Of a stretch of DNA of 64,000 nt, positions 25,561 through 38,533 are shown in pieces. Within the stretch, counting starts at the first letter, position 1. The number at the start of each line of letters is the position of its first letter. A program made the position numbers and the translations under genes. The stretch comes from Arthrinium phaeospermum. Its lineage: Eukaryota > Ascomycota > Sordariomycetes > Amphisphaeriales > Apiosporaceae. The DNA is taken from assembly GCA_006503535.1 (NCBI GenBank), contig QYRS01000013.1:1240001-1304000 (forward strand). The letters run 5' to 3'. The notes under the pieces are model-generated. The model saw nothing but the letters and a program-made list of their open reading frames with translations, was not told the DNA's origin and did no database searches.

Positions 25561-28331
25561 ATGTACGGCCGGATCTTATTCTGGGCGACCTCTCAACTAC
25601 ACTCTGCTTGCAAAAAAAGTGGCGCGCACACAGTCCAGCCAACCTAAGAACCCAAGCCAGCAACAACAAGAGCCTATTCCCTAGCGGGGTTTGCCTTTTA
25701 CCCTATAAAAGTCGAAAACAGACACCAGTGGACAAAGGAGGAGCCAAACCCATCGAGCATCACGGGCGAATTAACGTTGGGGCAGCAGTAAAGTAAGTAC
25801 TTGATGCATGCACAACACACCACTCACGCACACACGACTTTGACGTCTAGACCTCGTTCAAAAGAATTGGAGAAAATGTGGGTGTGGGCTGGTCTACTTT
25901 AGCACTTAGGTTCAAGGTGGTGTGCTGTTGTGCCAATGCGGGATCGGAGCGGGGAGTGCAAGAATGGCCTGGGTCTGGTACGAGTGTGGCAGGTATGTAC
26001 ATGTATCAATCAGGCATCACGGGAGGGAGAGAGACAGAGAGACAGAGAGAGAGAGAGAGACTTAGAGCAGGAATGAGAGAGAGAAGAGGAGGAGGGGGGA
26101 CACCAAAAAACGGTGCAGGCGCGTGATCACGATGGGACTGGGCTTGGACAGACCAGAAGACTGGACTGGAGACTGGCAAGACAGCATTGCTGGATTGCTA
26201 GGGTGCATCCTTGCGGTCATCTCGAACCAGGAATCCGGTGAATCGGTGAATCGGTCATTGAGTGATAGCGCCCATGTCGTACAGTTGCATTTGAGGAGCA
26301 TTGGTTCTGCATTGGGGGGCCGGGGCCCGGTTGCGACCGGGATCATCGAAGCTTGTGGCCTTCCAGAACTTGGAAACCCCTTGCCTCCGCCACCCTCCAA
26401 CTCGCAACCCGCCAATCTTTGACAGCTTCTAGAACTACGGCCTGCTAGGAAATGATAAGACAGACAGCGCGATGGATGTTGCTGATCTCTGTCCCTGGGG
26501 TGGATGTCTCGGGTACTCTGTTGGTGGCAACAGGCAGAAAAGGTGGTGTGCTGAGATTATGTAGGTACAGGCTGGGTGGAGCCCGATAGCCTAGTCAGAT
26601 GCGATGCGATACCTACTCGCTCCAATCCACCTGCACCTTTCATATGTATATAAACGATCTCTTTGCATTCGGCCATTGGTAGATCGTCGATAACTTCCAT
26701 GAGGCTCATCCATGGTACAATGGACCTACCTTTTGACAGAAGGCCAGCCAGTGGTGAGCGCAGGTGGTCGACCACCCTCCCGGCCGTTTATGTGATACAT
26801 ATGTACATACTTACCTACGTAGTACCTTGTGCAGCCACTGATCAGGGGCCGGATAAATATGCACTGCATCTCACATCCATTCCATACCACACCGGCCTGC
26901 CGGCCTCCAACTAAGAGCCAGCCGGTGACCCAACTAGTAAACACCAAAAACACGTACTCGGGTGCCACCAGGTCGATGAGACGATGACTATCTCTACTAC
27001 TACTGTATCCACGCAAATTCACCCCATCAGTAAGCAAGTAGCGACAACTCTATCGACCTCTACCACTGCGCTTGGCGAGTAATGCGTCGGAATAGGGGGC
27101 CCAGCGTAGCCACTATCTAGACTCGCGGCTGGACATGTCCAGCCTGTCCCAAATCAACGTGATCTTGGCCACTGCTGACGCATTGGCGTATGTAACAGCT
27201 TTGTTTACCACACGTCGTCACCAACGTCGTAGCCAGTCTTGCTCCCCCTTTCACATCTCGGCTGCAAGGGCGGGTGGTTGATCTACCTGTACTCGCCGCT
27301 CCTTCCTCGTCAACTAGCAAGATGTCTGTCTTTCCCCCGCGGCACTGCATGGTTTAATCAGCCCCCTATTCGAGCCGCAAATTCCTCGTTGGCTTGCCAA
27401 GATGGCCACAGCCAGTTGTCAAGGTTGCCCTGACGGGCCAGACTATCAACCTCCCGTAAGACATGTTGCATGTACCCCTTGGGTTTGGCAGCGCAATCTC
27501 ATGTGTATATACATAGTCATTGACAGCCCCGGTAGCATGATCTTGAGCTTAAGATGCAACAGAGTCGAGTTGATGTACAAAAGGGGCACTGATAAAGTCT
27601 TATCAAAGCTTATCACGTTGACTTGGGGTAATACTTCAAAAAATCGCCAGCTATCAATATCTAGGTGTACCTAGACTTCCATAAAGTCACCCTCAAATCG
27701 GAACGCTCATCAGCATCTTCTATTTATCCGCTATCTCAAAGTAAATCCTCATGTAAATATCTTGTTCGTCGGGTCGAAGCGGCCCCTCACGCCTGGCGTT
27801 GGGGAAGGCACCTAAACCAGACCTGCCCTGCCTACGAGATGTTCGAGTCATTTTCATATGGTTGCGCTGTGCATAGAGATGAGGGGGCTCCACCACGTGC
27901 AGCCAAATGTTTGCTATCCCAACCTCTATTAATTTAGACTTGTTACTTTCAAGGCTCAGGAAAATCGAGTTACGCTTTATTATGAAGCACACAACAACTC
28001 CGACGAACGGTCTCCTGGTACTCATGCAGGATGGCGCATAACGTAATGGGAGTTCATTGGCGTACTTGGACATATGCCCGCAACACAGATATGGGGTTCA
28101 TTTGCCAGTCTGTGACTTCATATTAGACAGCGGTTCTATTAATTATCCCTTTACATATACATGATTCTGTAATATCTGATCGCCCATTTGGACCCTTAGT
28201 CACAAACACAAACAGTGCAACGGCCAGATCAGGTGCCCAGTTGCGCAGGTGCTCAGCTCAGGGGGCAATATGTTCGCTGGACCACATTGTATAATTATTA
28301 CTCATCAGTAGGAGCTGTGGGAGCTGGCGTT
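25561..28331. other. Intergenic region upstream of the 652-residue gene
   Basis: About 2.8 kb with no supported gene. Next to the gene lies its presumed promoter. A GA-rich stretch sits at 26027-26060, and the right third (27,540-28,200) is more AT-rich and less repetitive than the rest. Short frames on both strands have no recognisable domain. The right end holds the CBR1 3' UTR. Confidence 0.55.
26027..26060. repeat. Interrupted (GA)n repeat
   Basis: GAGA runs broken by two GACA units. Confidence 0.8.
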
Positions 28332-29439
28332 TTAAAAGGCAAAGACCTGGTCGTCGAGCTTGCTGACAGGGCGAGCCTTTTCGTAGCCGAGACTCTGGCT
28401 GGCCTTCTTCAAGCCGCTGACCATAGGCGGGGGGCCGCAAAGCAGCAGCTTGACATCGGGGGCAGCCTTGGGCAGCCATTTCTGTGATACGTTAGCAATA
28501 TGTTGTTATAAGCGCACAACACCCGTTCACTCACCTCGAGCATTTCAGCAGTAACAAATCCGACACCACCGGCCCAGTCCTGAGGGGGCTTGTCCAGCAC
28601 GTAGTGGACCCTGAAGCCGCTGTCCTCCTTGGCTAGCGTGTCCAGGTCCTCCCTCAAGAGAATATCCTGTTCCGTGACGTTTGCATAGATCAAGTCGACC
28701 TGGGTCTTGTCGCCGGCAGGTCGGCCTCGGATAATAGCTCGAATGACCTGGAGCATCGGAGTGATACCAGTGCCACCGGCAACCATGCCAAAGTGGCGGA
28801 CCATGTTGGGGGTGTAGACAAAGGCACCCTTGGGGCCGCGCATGCGGATCGTCTGCCCGACAGCAAGCGAAGCCATGTACTTGGAGATGTTTCCGGTCGG
28901 GTATGACTTAATCAGGAAGTCGACATAGCCAGGCTGGTGGTCGCCCGAGATGGGAGTATAGGAACGGACGATCTCCTTGCTGCTGCCGTCTTCCTGAGCA
29001 ATGTTGGCGCCGATCGAGATGTGCTGGCCGATGGGCAGCCCGATGATCGAGTTGGCAGCGGGGAGTTTGAATCGGTAGCTGTCCTTGGTTAGAATCACTT
29101 GATATGCTGCGGGGCAACATTACTGACATGGCGACGTTGTGAGATACGATCGTCTTCTCCTTCAGCTCGAACTCCTGGAAGGCGTCGGGCTTGAGGACCT
29201 TCTTAGGCTCTGCGCGACAGTTAGCTCAAATCCGAGCGTGTGAGATTGTAGCAATCGCAGTAGCAGTAGCAGTAGCACATACGCTGATCGATGAATTTCC
29301 ATGCGCCCAGGGCAATGGCCAGGAGAACCGCGTAGGGCACCCATTCCCTTTTCACAATGAAGGTGCCGAACACCAACAGTCCTGCAGGGATGTAGATGCC
29401 ATTGATGTTACGGCTCGAGACCAACGATTCGTCGCTCAT
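28332..29439 (-). CDS. CBR1: NADH-cytochrome b5 reductase
   Basis: Four exons on the minus strand: 29439-29283, 29209-29128, 29078-28535 and 28481-28332, giving 310 residues. A membrane anchor at residues 14-50 should hold it to the ER and mitochondrial outer membrane, with the catalytic part in the cytosol. It passes electrons from NADH to cytochrome b5 for fatty-acid desaturation and sterol synthesis. Motifs: FAD-binding RSYTPIS at 118-124, GQHISI at 97-102, the NADH-binding GGTGITPM at 181-188 and CGPPPM at 276-281, with a family-typical aromatic C-terminus (DDQVFAF). Intron 2 is only 49 nt; a reading that ignores it hides the family's SHNVAIYRF segment, which the splice restores. It is divergent from the DUF3605 gene. 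Confidence 0.95.
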
Positions 29440-30284
29440 CTTGAAAACACCGGTGCCGATTGGCCGTGATAATTTTTTTTTCCAGAAGATGTGAAAAGGA
29501 CAGAAGATCTTGAAATGCAAGTCCGGACGAACGTGCGCAGTATTTCGCACCGACAAGACGGACGACCCTGGATTATGAGGATTGATTACAATGGGACAGC
29601 CACGATGGAATTCCTCCACAGTCTGCCAGGAAAAAAGGCCGAAATGCAATCTGTTGAGCAAAGAGCAAAGCTCCGGTGTGGAGACCCGAGTGGGCACTTT
29701 GATCAATCTGCCAGCCACAAGTTGACAGCCAGCCTACCCAGGAGCCCAGCCGCCCGGTGGGATGGAAGCTTTTCGTGGCGGCCAAACCTATTGCCGAGAC
29801 GAGACGGCAGGCACAGGAACGCCAGTCGCCAATGGGATAACATGTCGGATTAGAGTTTAGCGTGGTTGAGGCCCTAACCGGCCAACCCAGCAATTTGAAC
29901 TGCCCTTGAGCCTGAGCTGAGTGCTGAGATCAATCCAAGGAGGGGCACAGGCGGCATTCTGCCCATCATCGGCTTTCTAGTGGGCGATCCGCAGCACCGA
30001 AGTTCGGGGGCTAGTGGCTAGTGCTACCTGCACCAGAACAGGTCATCCCAACCGCCGGCTCACCAAGGCCAGGTCAACCCGTTCCCGTTGACGAACTCTG
30101 GAGGAGTCTGCTTAATGTGACACGGGAGTCTATCTGACAGCTAACTACTGCCGCTCTTTTCCAACGTACCCAGATCTCGGATTTACCACGGCCTTCGGGA
30201 ACCCTGGAGGACCCCACCCCCACCACCTGCCAAGCAATACCTTATCCGGAGCTGCCTGAGAGCGTGGAGTGGCTGACCTACGAT
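29440..30284. promoter_or_regulatory. Divergent promoter region, CBR1 / DUF3605 gene
   Basis: 845 nt between two outward-facing starts. No ATG upstream of 30285 leads into the DUF3605 frame, because ATGs at 29832, 29842 and 30115 hit stops at once. No regulatory motif is firm enough to name. Confidence 0.5.
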
Positions 30285-31003
30285 ATGGGCACCGTGCCAG
30301 TACAGGATGCGCCCTTCCCACTCACCGAGGTTGACAGGTGGATCCTCTCGTTGACCGACGAGGAATATACGTATCATGACTGGGAGGACATGAAGAAAGT
30401 CATTGGTAAATATCGCAGAACTCGCCTGGGTCTCGTGGGTTGCTTGCTGACGCCCGTGTAGGAGAAAACAACTTGTCTGTATTGAAGCGGAAGCCTTCGG
30501 ACTTGAGAAAGTACATGGCCTGGACGCAAGAAACCAAAGCTCGATACGGCTCCATGACCAATTTCCTTCTGGAGAAACGACTACCCAAGGCCTGGGGGCC
30601 GCCTCCATTCGCCTCTGCATCGGACGTCCCTTTCCATGACCCCTCTGACTATCGGGTTCTGCTCAATGACTGGCCCTACGGTCTGACCCCCGACATCTCA
30701 CACATTGTTGTCTGGTCCAGGACTCTGATCGCTACCGACCCCAAAACAGGAGACATGACGCCCGAAAGCCGCGAGACAGTTGAAAACTTCGTAAAGAGGT
30801 ACTTCGTGCGTCGACTTGGGCCGGGAGGTGAGAGCCGCGTGCTTTGGTTCAAGAATTGGGTTGCGCTCCAGAGCGTCAGATCATTGGAGCATATCCATGT
30901 CATGGTCAAGGACGTTGACAGGGAGGTTCTGGAGGAATGGACCAAAGAACCGAGCCATCATGGACCGGCAGAGAGTGGCATAGAAGAACCAAAGCAGACC
31001 TAA
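30285..31003 (+). CDS. GIG1: DUF3605 protein (N-acetylglucosamine-induced Gig1 family)
   Basis: Two exons, 30285-30405 and 30462-31003, giving 220 residues. The intron (GTAAAT...GTGTAG) joins KKVIG to ENNLSVLKRKPSDL, matching the continuous family domain. Family features seen: PFPLTEVDRWILSLTDEEY near the N-terminus, YGSMTNFLLEKRL, NDWPYGLTPDISHIVVWSR in the middle, and a C-terminal FKNWVALQSVRSLEHIHVM block. Fungal members include Candida Gig1, named for induction by N-acetylglucosamine; the biochemical activity is unknown. The conserved His/Trp-rich blocks suggest an enzyme-like fold, but that is inference. The start is the first in-frame ATG after an upstream stop; a further 5' exon cannot be excluded. 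Its stop overlaps the SND2 stop. Confidence 0.88.
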
Positions 31004-31491
31004 GCGGCGCGTCTTTGCTTCCTGTTGCCCGCTGCGGGTGCTGCATCCGGCTGCTGCTGCTGCTGTTGCATGCCAGACGCCATTCCACGCGCAGCTCCAA
31101 GAAGGCTGTAGCCCTTGATGACAGCAAAGATAGGCACCGCCAACCACAGTAGCCAGCCCCAGTTGCCAAAGAAAATGACAGACACTATGGCCCCCCACGT
31201 GACCCAGATTACATCAAACATGTACTCGGTGAGCCCAGGTGCAGCCAGATCCTCGCCGGCCGACTTTAGTGCCTTGGTGGTGGGATCAAACTTGGGGCGG
31301 CCGGTCTTCTCCACGACATACTCGCAGATGAAGCTGGGTATGGACAGTAGGATATAGGGGAGAAGAGCCCGTCGCCTGAAGATGATGTTGGCCAGGACGA
31401 ACAAGGAGTGAACGATCAGAGTCCCCAGGTGCAAGTTCTTCAGGGTATCAGCATTGGCCTTGGCAATGTGTTTCCGCGCCTTTTGTGCCAT
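31000..31491 (-). CDS. SND2: SND2/TMEM208 ER-targeting membrane protein
   Basis: A single exon of 163 residues, the usual size for the family. It starts with the characteristic basic segment AQKARKHIAKANADTLKNLH and has hydrophobic segments at about 20-40, 46-62 and two close together at 90-135. The C-terminal tail has a six-Gln run and a lysine/arginine-rich end. SND2 (yeast Env10, human TMEM208) sits in the ER membrane and helps insert proteins with internal or C-terminal signals, independently of SRP and GET. It faces the DUF3605 gene tail to tail, and the two stop codons share two bases. It is divergent from CDC27 across 1.26 kb. Confidence 0.9.
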   Translation of the reverse strand: MAQKARKHIAKANADTLKNLHLGTLIVHSLFVLANIIFRRRALLPYILLSIPSFICEYVVEKTGRPKFDPTTKALKSAGEDLAAPGLTEYMFDVIWVTWGAIVSVIFFGNWGWLLWLAVPIFAVIKGYSLLGAARGMASGMQQQQQQPDAAPAAGNRKQRRAA

Positions 31492-32748
31492 GACTGTGGT
31501 CTCGACAGCGACGTTGCTTCAGGACTTGGCGCTGTCTGTAAGGTTTGGTGGGCCAGACGACTGAGAACAAGGTAAAAGAAGGATTCTCGATCGAGAGGAG
31601 TGAAAAGTGCTGGCTGTACTAGGTGTTGGCGACTCGCAAACAGGTATTAGGGGAGCCACAGATGCCGCCGTCTATCCTCTTCGCATACATCAATTATAGT
31701 CGGTAGGTGGTCGGATTCTCAATTGATTCGAGAAAGCTCGACGTGGCTCAACGGGCTCGACTAAAAGTATGTAGTCGATGTGGGTTAGCAGTGAGAAATG
31801 CCAGTCAGCCAGCCAGTTGCCAGTGGCGTAAAATCTGCAAAGTGGGCCCTTCTCCTGTCAAGGTTACCAGTTACCGTGCTAGGCGCCCCGGCGCTTCTTG
31901 TTGCCATGCCACGGGCCTCTGGGCGACGGAGGGGCCTTCCCAAGACCTGCAGGGCCTGTTAAAGCCGGCCTTTTGGGGCGCAACCCAGCCAATGAAAGAG
32001 CCGCTGCAGTGGCTAACCACAACATCGCGAAGCTTGAGAAAGAACCAGGTGCCAGGTAACCTAACCAAAGAAAACGCCTTGTCATCATCTACCTTCAACA
32101 ATCCCGACTTTCCACCACCACCATATCACGGGGAAGGCGGTCTGGGTTTTTGGAAGTGATTCGAGAAGCATAGGATTGACCGTGCCTGAGGTATCTCCTA
32201 TTCTATCTGCATCACGTCCCTTTCTTTTCTTTTTATCTCCCCCTCGTAGCCTGTACCGAAAAGGTACATGCGACATGTGTCGACCTCCGCGAGCTTAACC
32301 CGACTCCCGTTCCGCTCTCATGGGCCCAACCTCGCCGCGCCGCCTCTTCAAATTCACGTCGGCTTGACCTCAAACCAGGTGCACCCACGCGGCTGCCACG
32401 CCCACTTCACAGGCCTCTCCACACGATCTTGTATTCCACGGCCAAGTTGCATTGGGATCCTCGCCCTTCTCCTGAACCCGGCCACGCACAATTGACTACT
32501 ACGTTAATCCTTAATAATACCACCGAACGCGATCTTTGCCTTCAAGCGCTTCGGCGTCTCGCTCGATTTCCACGGCCACTGAACAGTCCTGCCTCAGTCT
32601 TATGCTACTGAGACTCGAAAGAGCTGGAATCCATCTCCACAAAGAACGAGCTTGCTCTTGTCATTGTCGCATGCTTGATGAAAGGACATACCCCATGGCC
32701 TTCAGCAGATAGGACCAGCCTCGAGATTACGGGAAAGAGCTTCCGACT
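31492..32748. promoter_or_regulatory. Divergent promoter region, SND2 / CDC27
   Basis: 1.26 kb between two outward-facing starts. The CDC27 side (32,250-32,700) is pyrimidine-rich, as in many fungal leaders. A copy of the recurrent 10-mer TCAATTGATT lies at 31719-31728. No other element can be named. Confidence 0.5.
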
Positions 32749-35275
32749 ATGGCTCCTACAAGCACGGCCATTAGTGGCCAGCTCCGGCAGCTGGTATATT
32801 ACCACCTGGACAACTATTCGTACGACAATGCGCTATTCTATGCCGAACGACTGACTGCACACGATCCACGCTCGAGCGAATCCGTTTATCTGCTAGCCCT
32901 TAGCCACTTTCGTCTCGGCGATTACCGGACAGCATGCGAATACAGCAAAGCTGTGGCTTATAGGGGTAGCCACCTTGGCTGTGCCTTCGTCTTTGCCCAG
33001 GCATGCCTGATCCTAGAGCGCTACAAGGACGGCATCACCGCCCTGGAGAAGTCCAGGGGGCTTTGGACACACAAGACAAGTTTCGGGAGGCATACGGCGA
33101 CGAGTCGTGCCCCGCACCCGGATGCGGCTACTGTTTTCAGTCTACTCGGGAAGCTCTATCGACTATATGACGATAAAAAGAAAGCAATCATATGTTTCGA
33201 GGAGTCGTTGAAAGCAAACCCCTTCATGTGGGACGCTTTTACCGCACTCTGTGACATGGGGATCAACGTGCGGACGCAGAACATCTTCAAGTTGAACGAT
33301 ACGTTGCTTCAGGGCTTCGAAAACGACCTGCCTGCGGGCATCATATCGGATGGTGGCTTTGTGAACCCTATGGATCCGGTTGCCAAGAAATCCTCTTTAC
33401 GGACCGCGATATATGAGAACGCGGACCCCTTCGATGCGCATCGTGCGGCAGCCGGAAATGAAATGTTCTCGAGTAACAATCTTTCTTCATTCGACGCGGC
33501 AGAAAACGAGTTCATGGCGAAGATCAATGCAGCGCGCTCTAGGATGGCGTCCGGCTCTCTTCGTATACCGGATGGTCTTGAGACCCCACCCACGAATAAC
33601 CAGGATCATGCAAATGTCCCGCGACTAGGCTTGGCCCAAGAACCTGCCTATGGCGCACCAAAGAAGACCAGAAATGCTCAAGCCGCTGAAACCTTGGACA
33701 TACCACCCAAGGTGAGCTACCGCCTAGGATCGAGAAGGAATCAGAGGCCCCAAGACAAGGCCCAGGATGAGTTGCTTCCGGAATCAGACCCGGTTACGTC
33801 AAGACCACCAATAACGACAGCACCGGGCTTTGAAAGGAAGAGAACAGTATCTGGGCATCCGGTGCAACCGAGGCAACAGTCGGAAGAACCAGGTGCGCCA
33901 CCAAGACGGAGCACGAGAATCAACATGTTCCGTGGCGGCAACTCGAAGGCCAACTCTGGGGCTGCCACCGTTGGAGCGGCGGCTACGCGCGAACTGAAGA
34001 AGGCTAGACCCCCTATTTCCAGAATCATGCGGCCGACAACATCCAGCGGTACAAGCGTCGGTCGAGCCGTCAGTGGTAATCGGAAGCCGATGGATGATAA
34101 TGGCATGGACGTGGATCATGCCGAGGCTCCCAGGATCAAAGAACCACCACCGCAAGCTCCTTTGGTGAAGCCAGCGGAACCAGAACCTGTAAAGGTGGAG
34201 GAAACCTTGAAATATTTATTGGACTTGCTGAAGAAATTCGGCACTGGATATTTCGCCCTATCTCAGTTCCAATGCTCAGAGTCGATAATTGCATTCAACT
34301 CGCTACCCAGAGTGCACCAGGAAACGCCATGGGTATTGTCGCAGATGGGCCGTGCGTACTATGAGCAGGCAAACTATGGCGAAGCAGAGAAGCAGTATAG
34401 GAGACTGCGGATCCTAGCGCCTACACGGTTGGAGGATATGGAAGTATATTCGACGATTCTGTGGTTTCTCAAGCGGGAAACCGATCTTTGCTTCCTTGCC
34501 CACGACCTGGTTGACTCCTCATGGCACTCGCCCCAGGCCTGGTGTGCGCTCGGCAACGCCTGGTCGCTAGCAAGGGACCACGAGCAAGCCTTACGATGCT
34601 TCAAGCGGGCAACTCAGTTGAACCCCTCGTTTGCCTACGCATTCACGCTTCAAGGCCACGAACACGTTGCCAATGAAGAGTACGAGAAGGCGCTTACGGC
34701 ATATCGCCAGGCTATCTCGGCTGATCGTCGACACTATAACGCCTACTACGGTATTGGCCGTGTATACGAGAAGCTCGGCAACTACGACAAAGCGTATACG
34801 CACTTCCACACTGCATCGGTCATCAATCCTACCAACGCTGTCTTGATTTGTTGCATTGGCAACGTGCTGGAAAGGCAACGGCAAACCGTGCAGGCTCTGC
34901 AATATTTCAGCAAGGCCACGGAACTGGCGCCTAGCGCCGCCCAGACTCGGTACAAGAAGGCACGCGCTCTTCTGGCCTTGAACCAGCTCGACGCGGCCCA
35001 GAAAGAACTGGAAATATTGAAGCACCTTGCCCCAGACGAAGCCACGGTTCACTTCTTGTTGGGCAAATTGTACAAATCGTTAAACGACAAAGGTCAAGCC
35101 GTTCGACATTTTACAATTGCACTGAATTTAGATCCCAAGGTATGTCCCAAATTCGCAGCCACGCGTTGTTGATACCTTCCAGCTAACCTTTTACCTACAG
35201 GCAAGCCAGCAAATCAAAGAGGCTATTGAGAGTTTAGAGGAGGAGGATAGTTATGAAGACTCGATGATGGCATGA
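32749..35275 (+). CDS. CDC27: Anaphase-promoting complex subunit 3 (TPR protein)
   Basis: Two exons, 32749-35139 and 35201-35275, giving 821 residues. The 61-nt intron (GTATGT, AGCTAAC branch, CTACAG) adds the last 24 codons, ending in a Glu-rich acidic tail. An N-terminal TPR block (about residues 1-165) carries the family dimerisation region (NYSYDNALFYAERL). A Ser/Pro-rich disordered linker (about 190-470) follows, then a C-terminal run of TPRs (about 480-795) with typical signatures such as FAYAFTLQGHEHVANEEYEK and YNAYYGIGRVYEKLGNYDKA. This is the BimA/Nuc2/APC3 subunit of the APC/C ubiquitin ligase, which binds the IR tails of Cdc20/Cdh1 and APC10 and drives mitotic exit in the nucleus. 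Confidence 0.96.
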
Positions 35276-36427
35276 ATGCATACATGAAAAAGCAAGCCGG
35301 TGTTTTCAAGCGTTCAGCCACAGCGACATAGATTGGCCGTGATGCATTGGCGAAGAGGTGCGATTACGGATAGTGAATTTCGATACATCTGGGGATACGA
35401 CGCAACGAGTTAGGATTACTTGGTTGCAAGGCATGCATGGGTTATCATCACAGCATGGCATTGGCGTTCAGGAGAACAGAGGGTCGAGGCGGCTTAGGGG
35501 ACATGGTTTTGGTGTCTTCCAACGAAGGGACTTGGCACTGCTGCGGCAGGGGCGGTTGTTGGTTTTTCTGTATAGGTAGCCATCATGCATAGGGTTTCGA
35601 CGCGCGTGTACTATAGGATAGAGACCGAGATCCGGAAAATCCGTCTGTTTTGACCAATACTTGAGCGAGTAATTGCCTGCCACGGGTTCCCCGGATATTC
35701 CGTCTACTTCGTTATCCTGTGAATGCAATGCCAAGTGCCTCAGTTGGTTGTTGTGAGTTCGGAGCGCGAATCCGCCGGGAATAAAGGAGCCGCTACAGAA
35801 CATGGGTGCCTGCGAGGAGACAGAGGCCCCCACAAACGAAGAGAGAATACAAGAAAAACAGCATGACCAAATTCAATGGTTGCTGAACGCCTCCAGGCAA
35901 ACAATTGCAGCTGTGAGCCTTGTTTTGCAGGCAAGGGAGAACAAGGCGAGAGCTGACGGGAAGCACGGGCCTGATCCGTCGACGCGACAGGTAATGGGTA
36001 ATGCACTACAAATAGGAAAGCGGGTCCCGAACTGATCTTTGGGGGGTGCTAGTCAATGCAACAGCGAAAACCACCACCCAAATCCCAGGCACATCCGGGC
36101 CTTGTACGCGCCCCGGAATTCGTCGAGAAAATCAACCCAACCCAAAGCGTTTCCGTACCGAATTAATTAATGATTTAATTCCTTACCGCAACGCAACTGC
36201 CCCAAATCAGCCAGATCCCCACCCCACTTTACTGATTGCAATCAGCTCACCACCACATATAAGCCAACCCACCTGCCCACCAATCTCTTTTTCCCCTACT
36301 CTCACTTTTCCGAAAGACTCCATTCCCGATCCATCAACATCCATCAACACAACCTCCTTGACCATCGCGTCATCCAGCATATTTCATCACCAAACACCCT
36401 CACAAACACCACTACCCCTCATTCAAG
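35276..36427 (+). promoter_or_regulatory. CDC27 3' region and histone H4 promoter/leader
   Basis: 1.15 kb between two plus-strand genes. The last 250 nt before the H4 ATG are C/A-rich with a CATATAAG TATA-like box near 36256-36263 and an AATTAATTAAT stretch at 36162-36180, consistent with a strong histone promoter and a leader of about 130-150 nt. No divergent H3 gene is present. Open frames here have no recognisable domain. Confidence 0.5.
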
Positions 36428-36995
<568 letters not shown>

Positions 36996-37555
36996 GCGTC
37001 TCTCCTACTTCACCATCTGCCTGGAACATCTTGTCTGTTATTTTATGGACGACTTTCGGGCTTGTTGCATGCTGCAATAGCGGTACCAGCAGCACTATTT
37101 GCGTTTGGGTTACAGGGAATGGCATGATACACTCTGAATTCTTGTTGGCGTTGGCGGTTACTACCATGGACATGGACCTTGCGATGAATTCCCGACTTTA
37201 GGCATCTGAAGAACAGATGAGCCTTGTTGTTGCAGCTATATCGTACGCTGAATACACTTGAGAGCATTGCGAAAGCTCTGCTTTGATGATCAACTCTGAC
37301 TTGCTGTCGCCTTTTGTGATTGTGAACGTGATGACTTTGCATAAATGGTTTCCTGTTCCTCGCTCTACAGGCCAGCTGGCAATCCGAGGGTACGAAGGAA
37401 CCATACATATGATCCCGACATCCATAATGAGCTATGATCCTACATGTGTCCGGATTCCTTAAGCAATTCGCATTGGTATCTCAAATTGCAATCGCCCAAC
37501 GCCGTAACACCGATCCTTCTTCTCGTTTATTTGTAGTATCTACTCGGGCCCTTTC
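36996..37555. other. Convergent intergenic region, H4 / TRS20
   Basis: 560 nt between converging genes. It contains their 3' UTRs. No gene or repeat seen. Confidence 0.6.
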
Positions 37556-38151
37556 TTACAAGTACTTCCTTCCTGCAGCAGCGACTCGCTGTCGAAACAC
37601 AGGACTACGCACCTCCATGTTGACACGGTAAAAGGGATTCATGATAGTCTTCACCCAGTTCTCGTACACCTCGACGAAGAAGTTGCGGACGGCTTCCTCG
37701 GTTTGCGGGCTCGTGGGGTTTGCCGCGATGGATGTGGAGGAGCGCGACGAGGCGGCGGCGGCCGAGTTGGGAGTCGTTGGTTGGTGAAGCAGGAGGAACT
37801 TGATGTTGCCGGCGGTTATGTAGCAAGATACGTAGTTGTTGAAGAACTTGTCGACGTGTTTGAGATACCTGTCAAATATTCACGTAGGTAAGCCTCAATC
37901 AAGTATGTTGCAGGCTATTCTCAACGAGCCCTGGTTGGAGTGGAAGGCGCCAGCACGGCAACATACATCTGTCCTGTGCCCCATTGCACTTCCTCTACAA
38001 TGTCCAGACTGCTGTGCAGGATGAACTGGTTCATATGCCGCGCCGCCTCGTTGAAGCGCGACATGCCGTCGCCGCCCTGCTTCGAGGTGCCGAACTCATG
38101 CTCGAACAGCGGGTTGTCTTGGGTGCCGACGATGGCGAAGTAGTACGACAT
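37556..38151 (-). CDS. TRS20: TRAPP complex subunit (sedlin / TRAPPC2)
   Basis: Two exons on the minus strand, 38151-37967 and 37868-37556, giving 165 residues. The intron (GTATGT donor, TTTGACAG acceptor, 98 nt) joins WGTGQM to YLKHVDKFFNNYVS. The longin-type sedlin fold is clear: SYYFAIVGTQDNPLFEHEF at the start, HMNQFILHSSLDIVEE in the middle, and NFFVEVYENWVKTIMNPFY near the end. A Ser/Ala-rich insertion (about residues 95-120) sits between the last strand and last helix, typical of filamentous fungi. Trs20 links core TRAPP to the specific subunits of the Rab (Ypt1/Rab1) exchange factors that act in ER-Golgi traffic and autophagy. It is divergent from mL60 across 382 nt. Confidence 0.95.
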
Positions 38152-38533
38152 CTTCTCCTGGGCTGACGGGGTCAAAAGAGGGAGAGAGAAACTGAGAGAT
38201 GATGTGGCCCGACAGGCAAGCGAAAGGATACTGAGGCGCCCGTGTCTCAGTCGCTCTTCTTCGTGGGCGATCTAGGAGGTAGCGCTGCGACAATCAATCA
38301 ATCAGTCAGTCAACCACTGCGGGCGCAACAGCATCTGGCGGCACTGCGCGGTGCGTTGCGGTGCGGTGGCCGATGTGGGGCCTGCAGCGGGCTCTCTTCC
38401 AGCTTTAATGCAGGGATGTTGGGGATGTGGCTCGTGCCGATTTGAGGGAGAGCTGCGAACTTTTTGACGAGACCTCTCCAACCCGTCATAGCACACCGCA
38501 GCGCCAGCGTACAGCCAAACCAGCCCACGCACC
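38152..38533. promoter_or_regulatory. Bidirectional promoter, TRS20 / mL60
   Basis: Only 382 nt separate the two outward-facing ATGs, so the genes must share promoter DNA. No TATA box is evident, as is common for housekeeping genes. An AATCAATCAATCAGTCAGTCAA simple stretch lies near 38292-38312. Confidence 0.6.

Noticed and set aside
1..28331. Secondary-metabolite or other specialised gene cluster near the Zn2Cys6 regulator
   Set aside because: No synthase, oxidase, transferase or transporter gene lies near the regulator; its neighbours are gene deserts and an unknown disordered protein.
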